From Planctomycetaceae bacterium (GTDB lineage Bacteria > Planctomycetota > Planctomycetia > Planctomycetales > Planctomycetaceae), in the NCBI GenBank assembly GCA_947479075.1, contig CANJZR010000078.1, positions 1 to 10,979 of the forward strand: a DNA stretch of 10,979 bases, in the 5' to 3' direction. Positions within the stretch are counted from its first letter, which is position 1; the number at the start of each line of letters is the position of its first letter. The translations under genes and the position numbers were made by a program. The notes beneath the pieces were generated by a model that searched no databases, had not been told where the DNA came from, and was given only the letters and a program-made list of their open reading frames with translations. Below are positions 1 to 6,474 of this stretch, one piece after another.

Positions 1-1
1 G

Positions 2-598
2 CTGGCTTCGACACTCCCGACACGATGCGTAATTCGGGCCATCGACGTGTCGGACACTGAGATGGCCATCCGCGAGTTAGAGGGATTGATTGCAGAGCTC
101 GGTGACGTCGAGCTGTTTATTATTTCGGCGGGAACCGGGCACTTGAATCCCGAACTTGTTTGGGAGAAAGAGCAAGAAACTCTTGCGACGAACGTCATGG
201 GTTTCGCGGCGATGGCGAATGTCGCCATCGCTCATCTGACGGCCCGAGGTGCAGGGCAGCTGGTCGGGATCTCATCGATCGCTGCAATTCGAGGGAACGG
301 AGCAGCTCCCGCCTATGGAGCCAGCAAAGCGTTCGTCTCTAGTTATCTGGCCGCACTCCGCCACCGCTTCGCCAAGGCCCGACTCCCCATCACTGTTCTC
401 GAAGTGCAACCGGGGTTCGTCGATACGGCGATGGCCAAGGGGGAAGGGCTCTTCTGGGTGGCTCCCGTCGCCAAAGCCTCGTCACAAATCCTGACCGCGA
501 TCGACCAGAAACGATCTCACGTCTATGTCACCCGCCGGTGGCGGTTCATCGCGTGGGTCCTCCGCCTGCTCCCGGAGACAATTTACAACCGAATTTAG
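2..598 (+). CDS. Short-chain dehydrogenase/reductase (SDR), 5' end cut off by the window
   Basis: NAD(P)-dependent oxidoreductase of the classical SDR superfamily, substrate unknown. The reading frame is open to the left edge, so the GTG at 47 is an internal valine and not the start; the missing part would hold the TGxxxGxG dinucleotide-binding turn. Visible SDR landmarks in order: an Asp in RAIDVSD (usual adenine-contacting position), the strand ending ISAG (equivalent of NNAG), NVMG after the next helix, the catalytic Ser region GISSIAA, and the YGASK motif with catalytic Tyr at bases 314-316 and Lys at 326-328. The PGFVDTAM segment follows as in the family. The C-terminus is basic and hydrophobic (RRWRFIAWVLRLL), as in the DltE/YdfG-like group, and may sit at the membrane. 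A separate promoter lies downstream, so it is probably not in one transcription unit with the next gene. Family assignment is secure; substrate is not predictable. Confidence 0.9.
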   Translation: MASTLPTRCVIRAIDVSDTEMAIRELEGLIAELGDVELFIISAGTGHLNPELVWEKEQETLATNVMGFAAMANVAIAHLTARGAGQLVGISSIAAIRGNGAAPAYGASKAFVSSYLAALRHRFAKARLPITVLEVQPGFVDTAMAKGEGLFWVAPVAKASSQILTAIDQKRSHVYVTRRWRFIAWVLRLLPETIYNRI

Positions 599-688
599 AG
601 CACTGTTCCATGTCGGCGGAACTTGCCCGACTGTCCGGATACCGCACGCAAACTCCAGAAAGTGTGACGCGACAGCTCATTCGCCGTC

Positions 689-717
689 TTGACAACACTT
701 GTTCTCACGTCTATCGT
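689..717 (+). promoter_or_regulatory. Putative sigma70-type promoter for the halogenase-like gene
   Basis: An exact TTGACA (689-694) is followed after 17 bases by TATCGT (712-717), which matches TATAAT at four of six positions. Transcription would start near 724, giving a leader of about 58 bases before the ATG at 782. The position in the only sizeable gap on this strand fits a promoter for the downstream two-gene unit. It is a consensus match only. Confidence 0.45.
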
Positions 718-723
718 TTCAAG

Positions 724-750
724 GTGAATTTGCTTCGCGAGACAATTCAC
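724..750 (+). promoter_or_regulatory. Perfect 7-bp inverted repeat at the predicted transcription start
   Basis: GTGAATT (724-730) and AATTCAC (744-750) form a perfect inverted repeat with a 13-base spacer that contains the palindrome TCGCGA. It begins where the predicted promoter would initiate. It could be a repressor operator or a 5' leader hairpin; nothing in the sequence decides between these, and short inverted repeats also arise by chance. Confidence 0.3.
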
Positions 751-781
751 ACTCTTTGCCCCATCCGAAAGGGTCCCTGCC

Positions 782-2101
782 ATGTCAACATTTCCTGCTG
801 AAACGGATGTCATCGTCATTGGAGGCGGACCTGCCGGGGCCACGGCCTCCACACTGATTGCTCAAAAAGGGCACCGGGTCCAGCTCTTCGAACGGGAAAA
901 GTTCCCTCGATTTCACATCGGCGAGTCGTTGATTCCTGAAACCTACTGGGTGCTGGAACGACTCAACATGCTGCCCAAGATGAAGAAGAGTCAGTTCGTC
1001 AAAAAGCACAGTGTGCAATTTGTGAATTCGACCGGGAAGCTGTCGGCTCCGTTCTACTTCTCGGACAATAAGCCGCACGAGTGCTCTCAGACGTGGCAGG
1101 TTGTGCGGAGTGAGTTCGACCAGATGATGCTGGAGAACGCCCGTGAGCATGGCGTCACGGCTCATGAAGGCGTCCGCGTGCTGGATGTGATGTTTGATGG
1201 CGAGCGAGCCACCGGTATCAAGTATCAGGCCGCCGACGGCTCGCATCACGAGATGCGGGCCAAAGTCGTCGTCGATGCCAGCGGGCAGAGCGGGTTGCTT
1301 CAGAACAAATTCAAGCTGCGGGTCTGGGACCCCATCCTGAACAAGGGCGCGATCTGGACCTACTGGGAAGGAGCCTACCGCGATGTCGGACGCGATGAAG
1401 GAGCCACGATCGTGATCCAGACTCCCAACAAAGAAGGATGGTTCTGGTACATCCCGCTGCACGACAACCGCATCAGCCTCGGTGTCGTGGCACCGTTCGA
1501 CTATCTATTCAAAGGCCGCGGCTCGCACGAACAGACCTATCTGGAAGAGGTCGAGAAATGTCCGGCAGTCCAGGAACGCATCGCATCGGCCAAACGCGTC
1601 ACCGGCTACTTTGCGACAAAGGACTATTCCTATCGAGCGACCCGCTGGGCGGGCCCGGGCTGGGTCACGATCGGCGACGCTTTTGGCTTTCTCGACCCGC
1701 TCTATTCATCGGGCGTTCTGCTCGCTCTGAAGTCGGGTGAGATGGCCGCTGATGCCATCAACGAGGGGCTGCAGATCGGCGATACCTCCGGCGAACACCT
1801 CGGCAAATGGGGCGATGCCCTGAACCGTGGCATTGACCGCATGCGTCGGCTGGTTTGTGAGTACTACGACGGATTCAGCTTTGGGAAATTCGTCAAGAAC
1901 TATCCACACCTGACTGGCCGGGTGACCGATCTGCTGATCGGGGACTTGTTCACCGACAAAGTGGACGAAGTCTGGGAACCGATGGAGTCGCTGTATTCGG
2001 AGACCAAGTCGGTTCCCAAACGCTGGGATTCCGGGACTCCCGTCGAAGTCGCCGCCACCAAGTCCAATGAGCTGTTCCTTCCGGACGGCCCGAAGCCGTA
2101 A
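782..2101 (+). CDS. Flavin-dependent halogenase-like FAD oxidoreductase
   Basis: A 439-residue FAD enzyme of the halogenase-like branch of the PHBH-fold monooxygenases. Visible motifs: GGGPAG dinucleotide fold at 14-19; FPRFHIGESLIP at 41-52, typical of halogenases; FVKKHSV at 72-78, where Lys75 (or 74) lies at the place of the lysine that forms the chloramine in PltA/CndH-type enzymes; WFWYIP at 220-225, an exact WxWxIP motif; and GDAFGFLDPLYSSGV at 298-311, matching the FAD-closing segment with DP..SSG. The C-terminal part (YYDGFSFGKF at 361-370) resembles bacterial proteins annotated as tryptophan halogenase or NAD(P)/FAD oxidoreductase. Length fits the PltA class (about 450) and is shorter than tryptophan halogenases. 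GAAAGGG lies 8 bases before the ATG. No flavin reductase or carrier protein is seen nearby, so halogenation and substrate are inferred; a reductase-type role is the alternative. Confidence 0.85.
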   Translation: MSTFPAETDVIVIGGGPAGATASTLIAQKGHRVQLFEREKFPRFHIGESLIPETYWVLERLNMLPKMKKSQFVKKHSVQFVNSTGKLSAPFYFSDNKPHECSQTWQVVRSEFDQMMLENAREHGVTAHEGVRVLDVMFDGERATGIKYQAADGSHHEMRAKVVVDASGQSGLLQNKFKLRVWDPILNKGAIWTYWEGAYRDVGRDEGATIVIQTPNKEGWFWYIPLHDNRISLGVVAPFDYLFKGRGSHEQTYLEEVEKCPAVQERIASAKRVTGYFATKDYSYRATRWAGPGWVTIGDAFGFLDPLYSSGVLLALKSGEMAADAINEGLQIGDTSGEHLGKWGDALNRGIDRMRRLVCEYYDGFSFGKFVKNYPHLTGRVTDLLIGDLFTDKVDEVWEPMESLYSETKSVPKRWDSGTPVEVAATKSNELFLPDGPKP

Positions 2102-2161
2102 TTCCTAACCTTGTCCCAAGAATCAAACGAGGTGATCGCCACGCCAGGAGACCGACACGCC

Positions 2162-3592
2162 ATGAATCAGGTGCTGGGCAATACGCGACTGGAAAGCTCG
2201 CGGAGGTTCTGGAGCCTGTTGTCAGTCTATGCACTGATGATCGCGGCGACGGTGGGGGGCTTTCTCCTGATCCGCATGGCAGGGGAGAGCATGATGGCGG
2301 GGGCGTCTGCTTCTGCCCTTCGCTCCATCCCGCAGGCCAAGCCACCCGTTAAGGTTGACACCCTCCCGCATCTGCTGGGAGCATTGCTGGCGATCATCGT
2401 GGCTGGTCGGTGTCTGGGCACGGTCCTGCAGTGGTGCGGCCAACCGCGCGTGATTGGCGAAGTCATCGCCGGGATTCTGCTGGGGCACTCGTTGCTCGGT
2501 CGCATCTCGCCTGACGCGATGCACTTTGTGCTGCCGACCTCGGTCGCTCCGCTGCTCGGAGTCATCGCCCAGCTGGGAGTGATCCTTTACATGTTCCTGG
2601 TGGGGCTCGATCTGAACCCCGACCACCTGAAATCGAAAGCTCACTCCACTGTTGCGATCTCTCATGCCAGCATCGTGGCGCCGTTTCTACTGGGAGCGAT
2701 ACTGGCCCTGTGGCTCTACCCGAGTCTGGCACCCGCCAATGTCTCGTTCACCAGCTTCGCTCTTTTCATGGGCGTGGCCATGGCCATCACGGCGTTTCCC
2801 GTGCTGGCCCGCATCCTGACTGACCGGGGGATGGAACGGACCGAACTGGGAACATTGGCTCTCGGGTGTGCCGCAGCTGATGACGTGACCGCGTGGTGTC
2901 TGCTGGCCTTCGTCGTCGGCGTGGCTCAGTCCAACCTGACTGCAGCTGTCATGACCATCGGATTGGCGGTGGGGTATATCGCGTTTATGTTTCTTCTCGT
3001 GCGGCCGCTCACACGTCGATGGCTTGATAGCACTGACGAGTCGACCGTTTCGTCAGCCGTGATTGCCTGGGTCATCATCGCTCTTCTAGTCTCGGCCCTG
3101 GTAACCGAGGCGATCGGCATTCACGCGATCTTCGGTGCGTTTCTGTTGGGAGCGGTGATTCCACATCACAGTGCGATTGCCCGAGTCATGCGTAACAAGC
3201 TGGAGGAGATCGTTACGATCCTCTTTCTCCCGGCGTTCTTCGCCTTCACTGGGATGCGGACCGAGATCGGACTGGTCAGTGGGCCGCAGCAGTGGCTGGT
3301 GTGCGTGATCATCATCGCCGTGGCCACACTCGGAAAGTTTGGTGGAACGTGGGTCGCGGCGCGGTTGTCGGGCCTCGATTCCAGCATGTCAGCATCGCTC
3401 GGCATCCTGATGAACACCCGGGGTCTGATGGAGCTGATCGTGCTGAACATCGGCCTCGATCTGGGAGTGATCTCGCCAACTCTGTTCGCGATGATGGTCC
3501 TCATGGCGATCACCACGACCGTTGCGACCTCACCCGTTTTGAGCTGGATCAGAGGGCATGAACCCGATCTGGCGAGAGTTAATTCCGACTGA
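2162..3592 (+). CDS. CPA2-family cation:proton antiporter (CHX/NapA-like)
   Basis: Integral membrane exchanger of monovalent cations (Na+ or K+) for protons in the inner membrane. The ATG at 2162 (476 residues) is preferred because AGGAG lies 11 bases upstream; the frame extends to a TTG at 2111 without a ribosome-binding site. In the ATG numbering the motifs are GEVIAGILLG (99-108), LYMFLVGLDL (142-151), FPVLARIL (212-219), AADDVTAW with the Asp-Asp pair at 240-241, a Lys at 392 in the GKFGGT segment, and MNTRGLMEL (417-425). These match plant and bacterial CHX-type CPA2 proteins. The DD pair plus lysine is the arrangement of electrogenic NapA-like exchangers. It ends directly after the last membrane segment, with no TrkA-N/RCK or USP domain. 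An extra hydrophobic segment sits near residues 15-38. Sixty bases after the halogenase-like gene, so probably co-transcribed. Confidence 0.92.
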   Translation: MNQVLGNTRLESSRRFWSLLSVYALMIAATVGGFLLIRMAGESMMAGASASALRSIPQAKPPVKVDTLPHLLGALLAIIVAGRCLGTVLQWCGQPRVIGEVIAGILLGHSLLGRISPDAMHFVLPTSVAPLLGVIAQLGVILYMFLVGLDLNPDHLKSKAHSTVAISHASIVAPFLLGAILALWLYPSLAPANVSFTSFALFMGVAMAITAFPVLARILTDRGMERTELGTLALGCAAADDVTAWCLLAFVVGVAQSNLTAAVMTIGLAVGYIAFMFLLVRPLTRRWLDSTDESTVSSAVIAWVIIALLVSALVTEAIGIHAIFGAFLLGAVIPHHSAIARVMRNKLEEIVTILFLPAFFAFTGMRTEIGLVSGPQQWLVCVIIIAVATLGKFGGTWVAARLSGLDSSMSASLGILMNTRGLMELIVLNIGLDLGVISPTLFAMMVLMAITTTVATSPVLSWIRGHEPDLARVNSD

Positions 3593-3609
3593 TAGAGAAA
3601 ACACGGAAC

Positions 3610-4710
3610 TCACGGAGACAGCTGCTGTACGGTGTTTTTCACCATGTGAGCGGCGTCACCCTCCGCGTATCGAATGAACCATGCGGTCAGGATCCCTGCC
3701 AGCAGCGCGGCTGTGAGCTGAACCCGATGATGCGAGTGGAACTCCATTTCAGGGAGCAGGTCACCGAGCGAGATACACAGGAACACCCCAGCTGCAAACG
3801 CCAGGGTATACCCCACAAACTCGGGGTGCTGCCCCGTCCACTTCGAGAACCCGAGCAGGAACACAATCGCACCCAACGGACACATGAGCGAATAGGCCAG
3901 GTTCACAGCCAGACGCCAGTTCGACGGGCACTTCCCCTCCCGCATCAGCACGGCAATCGACACAGAGTCGAGCGGTTTATGAAGCAGAATGGCCAGAAAG
4001 GTTCCAAAGCCGATCCAGCGGGTACTCATGGAATGCGCAGCCCCCGCCTGGATGCTAGCTCCCAGTGCCATGCCATCCAGCAGTGAGTGAACCGACAGAC
4101 CGAAGCAGACTCCCATCCAGCTGAGTTCCCGATGGCTGCCGTGTGAGTGTCCCGCAGGAGCTGAAGCCACATGGGCCACTGGCGCCTCCGTCACTCCCGC
4201 ATAGGCCAGCTCGATGGGTACAATCGCGGGACCGCAGTTCCCGTCGTGGTCGTGGTCATGATCGTGTGGATCGTGGACTTCCGCGGGACCGTGGTCATGG
4301 AAGTGAAACATCCGCAACAGCAGAAACATCGACAGCATGCCGCACATCAGGGCGACCATCGCGGCATCGATCTTCTGCCCTCCCAGCTCCACCATCGCAT
4401 GCGGCAGCAGATGAAATACGCTGATCCCCAGCATCAGTCCGCCGACAAAGCTGATCAACACCTGCAGCCGACCATGGGTCAGCTTCACCAGCTTGGGCAG
4501 AACTCCCCCAAAGACGGAGGCCATGACTATGGCGATGCCATAGATGATCGCCGTTTGATAATGCTCCGGCTGCAGAACATGCTGGTGGATGACTGGCGAA
4601 GACTGGCTGGTGGCACCCACTCCATCAGCAGCCTGACCGATCGAACCGACGAAGAAGAGCACCGCAGCGGCCAGGAAAGGTCGCACTGTGCGGTAGCCTG
4701 TTCGAGTCAT
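3610..4710 (-). CDS. ZIP-family divalent metal transporter
   Basis: Predicted zinc/iron-type metal importer of the inner membrane (ZupT/ZIP superfamily). The ATG at 4710 gives 366 residues; a TTG just before it would add one. A hydrophobic N-terminus ending near GQA|AD looks like a signal peptide, unusual for bacterial ZIPs and more like eukaryotic ZIPs. About eight membrane segments follow. The metal-binding signatures are HSLLDG (208-213) in TM4 and HKPLD (244-248) in TM5, which also carry the ZIP family's conserved His and Asp. The TM3-TM4 loop is His/Asp-rich (about 136-156, HDPHDHDHDHD), with HSHGSH near 188-193 and HSHH near 325-328. The gene converges on the antiporter with a 17-base gap and no obvious terminator. 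Its ATG shares a base with the TGA of a small upstream ORF. Metal specificity is not readable; Zn is the default guess. Confidence 0.9.
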   Translation of the reverse strand: MTRTGYRTVRPFLAAAVLFFVGSIGQAADGVGATSQSSPVIHQHVLQPEHYQTAIIYGIAIVMASVFGGVLPKLVKLTHGRLQVLISFVGGLMLGISVFHLLPHAMVELGGQKIDAAMVALMCGMLSMFLLLRMFHFHDHGPAEVHDPHDHDHDHDGNCGPAIVPIELAYAGVTEAPVAHVASAPAGHSHGSHRELSWMGVCFGLSVHSLLDGMALGASIQAGAAHSMSTRWIGFGTFLAILLHKPLDSVSIAVLMREGKCPSNWRLAVNLAYSLMCPLGAIVFLLGFSKWTGQHPEFVGYTLAFAAGVFLCISLGDLLPEMEFHSHHRVQLTAALLAGILTAWFIRYAEGDAAHMVKNTVQQLSP

Positions 4711-4895
4711 CAATTCGCCCGTCCCGTCTGATATGTTCGCCCATCCGGCGGGAGTTCTCGCTCCCAGCGCTGGGCCAAGCGGGGTATTGTCACGTCCCGT
4801 TCACCGACATGCAACCGGGGGAGATCTATCGGGAAATACTGATCAGTCGGCGACACCTCGGCGAATGGACGAACCAGCTGAGCCAGAGTTCTCAA
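4710..4895 (-). CDS. Possible small ORF coupled to the ZIP gene
   Basis: A 61-codon frame opening with TTG and ending in a TGA that overlaps the ATG of the ZIP gene as TGATG, a classic translational-coupling arrangement. The upstream stop in frame is at 4920-4922, so the start could also be another codon such as the GTG at V14. The product would be charged and soluble (for example PRLHVGERDV, RLAQRWEREL), without signal peptide, membrane segment or any motif I recognise. No clear ribosome-binding site is seen. It may be a real leader-like peptide, the remnant of a decayed gene, or chance. Only the stop/start overlap argues for it. Confidence 0.22.
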   Translation of the reverse strand: MRTLAQLVRPFAEVSPTDQYFPIDLPRLHVGERDVTIPRLAQRWERELPPDGRTYQTGRAN

Positions 4896-4957
4896 TCGCG
4901 TGAGCCCGTCGTGACTGCCTCACGGTTCTGATCTGGGAGTCGGAATTCTTCTGGTGG

Positions 4958-5024
4958 CAAGACAGACAGGAATGTCTGTCCCACTTCTTCACTCCAGTGG
5001 AACAGACATTCCTGTCTGTTCTTG
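4958..5024. repeat. Nested palindromic repeat (MITE/REP-like hairpin)
   Basis: Two arms of 27 and 28 bases (4958-4984 and 4997-5024) are inverted copies, differing by one inserted base and one substitution, around a 12-base loop. Each arm is itself an inverted repeat, ACAGACA-GGAA-TGTCTGT, so the element can fold as one long hairpin or as two smaller ones. It lies between the glnT-like and ZIP genes and codes for nothing. The form is that of a dispersed non-autonomous repeat; as RNA it would make a very stable stem after the glnT-like gene. Confidence 0.75.
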
Positions 5025-5080
5025 TTGAGAGGACGGTAAATTCTGAACCTGCTCGATGCTGTGGAATTGTCCAAATCTGC

Positions 5081-5110
5081 TCGCCCTCGCTGACGCTTCG
5101 GGTTGGTGTA
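5081..5110. repeat. Planctomycete-type dispersed repeat (NPKRQRG/TPTRSVSEG)
   Basis: On the minus strand this stretch reads TNPKRQRGR in one frame and TPTRSVSEGE in another. I associate these strings with spurious short ORFs in planctomycete genomes, which points to a dispersed nucleotide repeat and not a protein. It lies 53 bases beyond the end of the glnT-like gene. The repeat identity is from recollection; its copy number cannot be seen in this window. Confidence 0.5.
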
Positions 5111-5162
5111 TAGGGAGCGCAGAGGTCTGGCGCAGTGTCGCTGAAACGACTCCTGGGCTCTC

Positions 5163-6458
5163 TTAACAATCGAGCGTTCGGTCCTTCTCCCAGGCCGAGA
5201 CATGGCTGTTGTAGTCCCGCCACTCAGCCTGCTTCAGCTTCAGGTAGGCGGTGGCAAACTCTTCACCAAGTCCCTGCCGCAGCACTGAACACTTCTCGAA
5301 GTTCCGCAGGGCGTCGAGCAGGTTCTCCGGGAGCTTGTGTTGGCTGGTCAGTTGTGGTTTCTCGTACACGTTCTCGTCGAGAGGTCGGCCCGGATCTCGA
5401 CGATTCTCGATCCCATCCAGTCCCGCTTCCAGCACAGCTGCGGGCATCAGATAGGCATTCGCGGCCCCGTCGGAGAGCCGCAGCTCAATCCGTCCGGCAT
5501 CGGGAATCCGGATCATGTGAGTGCGGTTGTTCCCGCCATAGGTGATCGTGTTCGGCGACCACGTCGCCCCCGAAGTTGTCGTGGCAGCTCGAATACGGCG
5601 ATAGGAATTGACCGTCGGATTGGTGATCGCACACATCCCCTCGGCAGAGTGCAGCATCCCTCCCAGAAAGTGATACGAGAGCGGCGACATGCCGAGTTCG
5701 TCGTTCCCGACAAAGAGATTCTTGCCAGTCTCCCGGTCCCAGACCGAGGCGTGGACATGACACCCGTTACCGGTCAGATTGGAGAATGGCTTGGGCATGA
5801 ATGTCGCACGCAACCCATGCTTCTCCGCCAGTGTCTTGACCAGGTACTTGAAGAACGTCATGCGGTCGGCGGTCTTCAGGGCTTCGGCGTATTTCCAGTT
5901 AATCTCGAACTGACCGTTCGCATCCTCATGGTCGTTCTGGTACGGCTCCCAGCCGAGCAACTCAATCGCGTCACAGATCTCCGCGATGAGGTCATATCGC
6001 CGCATCAGAGCCATTTGATCATAGCACGGCTTCGACTGCGTATCGCGAGGGTCCGAGATCGCTAGGCCGTCTGGCGTCAGCAGGAAGAACTCGCACTCCA
6101 CGCCGGTCCGCATCTCGTACCCCTTCGCAGCTGCGCGAGCGAGCGAGGACTTGAGAACGTTTCGCGGAGCATGGGCGATCGGCTTCCCATTCATCCACGG
6201 ATCAGCTGCCAGCCAGCCGACCTCGGGCTTCCACGGCAGCTGGATCAGACTGCCTGGATCGGGAACCGCGAAGACATCGGGGTCGGCCGGTGTCAGGTCG
6301 AGCCATGTGGCAAAGCCCGCGAACGAAGCTCCCGCCTTGCTGATCTCATCAATCGCTGACGCCGGAACGAGCTTGGCTCGCGAGACACCGAACAGATCTG
6401 TGTACGAAATCAAAAAATAACGAATGCCGAGTTCTTCGGCTCGCCGTTGCAACGACAT
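5163..6458 (-). CDS. glnT: Type III (GlnT-like) glutamine synthetase / glutamate-amine ligase
   Basis: ATP-dependent ligase of glutamate with ammonia, or with an amine, in the cytoplasm. The 431 residues match the rhizobial GlnT family (about 435), which also includes gamma-glutamylmethylamide synthetases. Visible parts: N-terminal beta-grasp (ISYTDLFGVSRAKLVP, 17-32; FAVPDPGSLIQLPW, 63-76), then the catalytic domain with metal ligands Glu121/Glu123 in GVECEFF, Glu178 and Glu185 in QNDHEDANGQFEI, the GNGCHVHASVW segment (230-240), NSYRRI (284-289), the NRTHMIRIP stretch (311-319) and RIELRLSDGAANAYL (323-337). No adenylylation-loop Tyr of GlnA type is apparent. It is last in an operon with an alpha/beta hydrolase (16-base gap) and a desaturase, not with glutamate-synthase-like genes. 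That context leaves the accepting amine open; plain ammonia is the conservative reading. Confidence 0.9.
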   Translation of the reverse strand: MSLQRRAEELGIRYFLISYTDLFGVSRAKLVPASAIDEISKAGASFAGFATWLDLTPADPDVFAVPDPGSLIQLPWKPEVGWLAADPWMNGKPIAHAPRNVLKSSLARAAAKGYEMRTGVECEFFLLTPDGLAISDPRDTQSKPCYDQMALMRRYDLIAEICDAIELLGWEPYQNDHEDANGQFEINWKYAEALKTADRMTFFKYLVKTLAEKHGLRATFMPKPFSNLTGNGCHVHASVWDRETGKNLFVGNDELGMSPLSYHFLGGMLHSAEGMCAITNPTVNSYRRIRAATTTSGATWSPNTITYGGNNRTHMIRIPDAGRIELRLSDGAANAYLMPAAVLEAGLDGIENRRDPGRPLDENVYEKPQLTSQHKLPENLLDALRNFEKCSVLRQGLGEEFATAYLKLKQAEWRDYNSHVSAWEKDRTLDC

Positions 6459-6474
6459 GGAGATCGTCTTTCGA

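Noticed and set aside
785..1462. Minus-strand frame of 225 codons opposite the halogenase-like gene
   Set aside because: Antisense to the conserved FAD-binding and GESLIP region; no motif of its own.
3593..3609. Bidirectional terminator between the convergent antiporter and ZIP genes
   Set aside because: The gap is only 17 bases and shows no inverted repeat.
4843..5223. Two overlapping minus-strand frames (103 and 126 codons) downstream of the glnT-like gene
   Set aside because: They are made of two dispersed repeats and the glnT end; both frames yield repeat-derived peptides, so a protein is unlikely.
5337..6065. Plus-strand open frame of 242 codons opposite the glutamine synthetase
   Set aside because: Antisense to conserved glutamine synthetase motifs; composition is that of a shadow frame.
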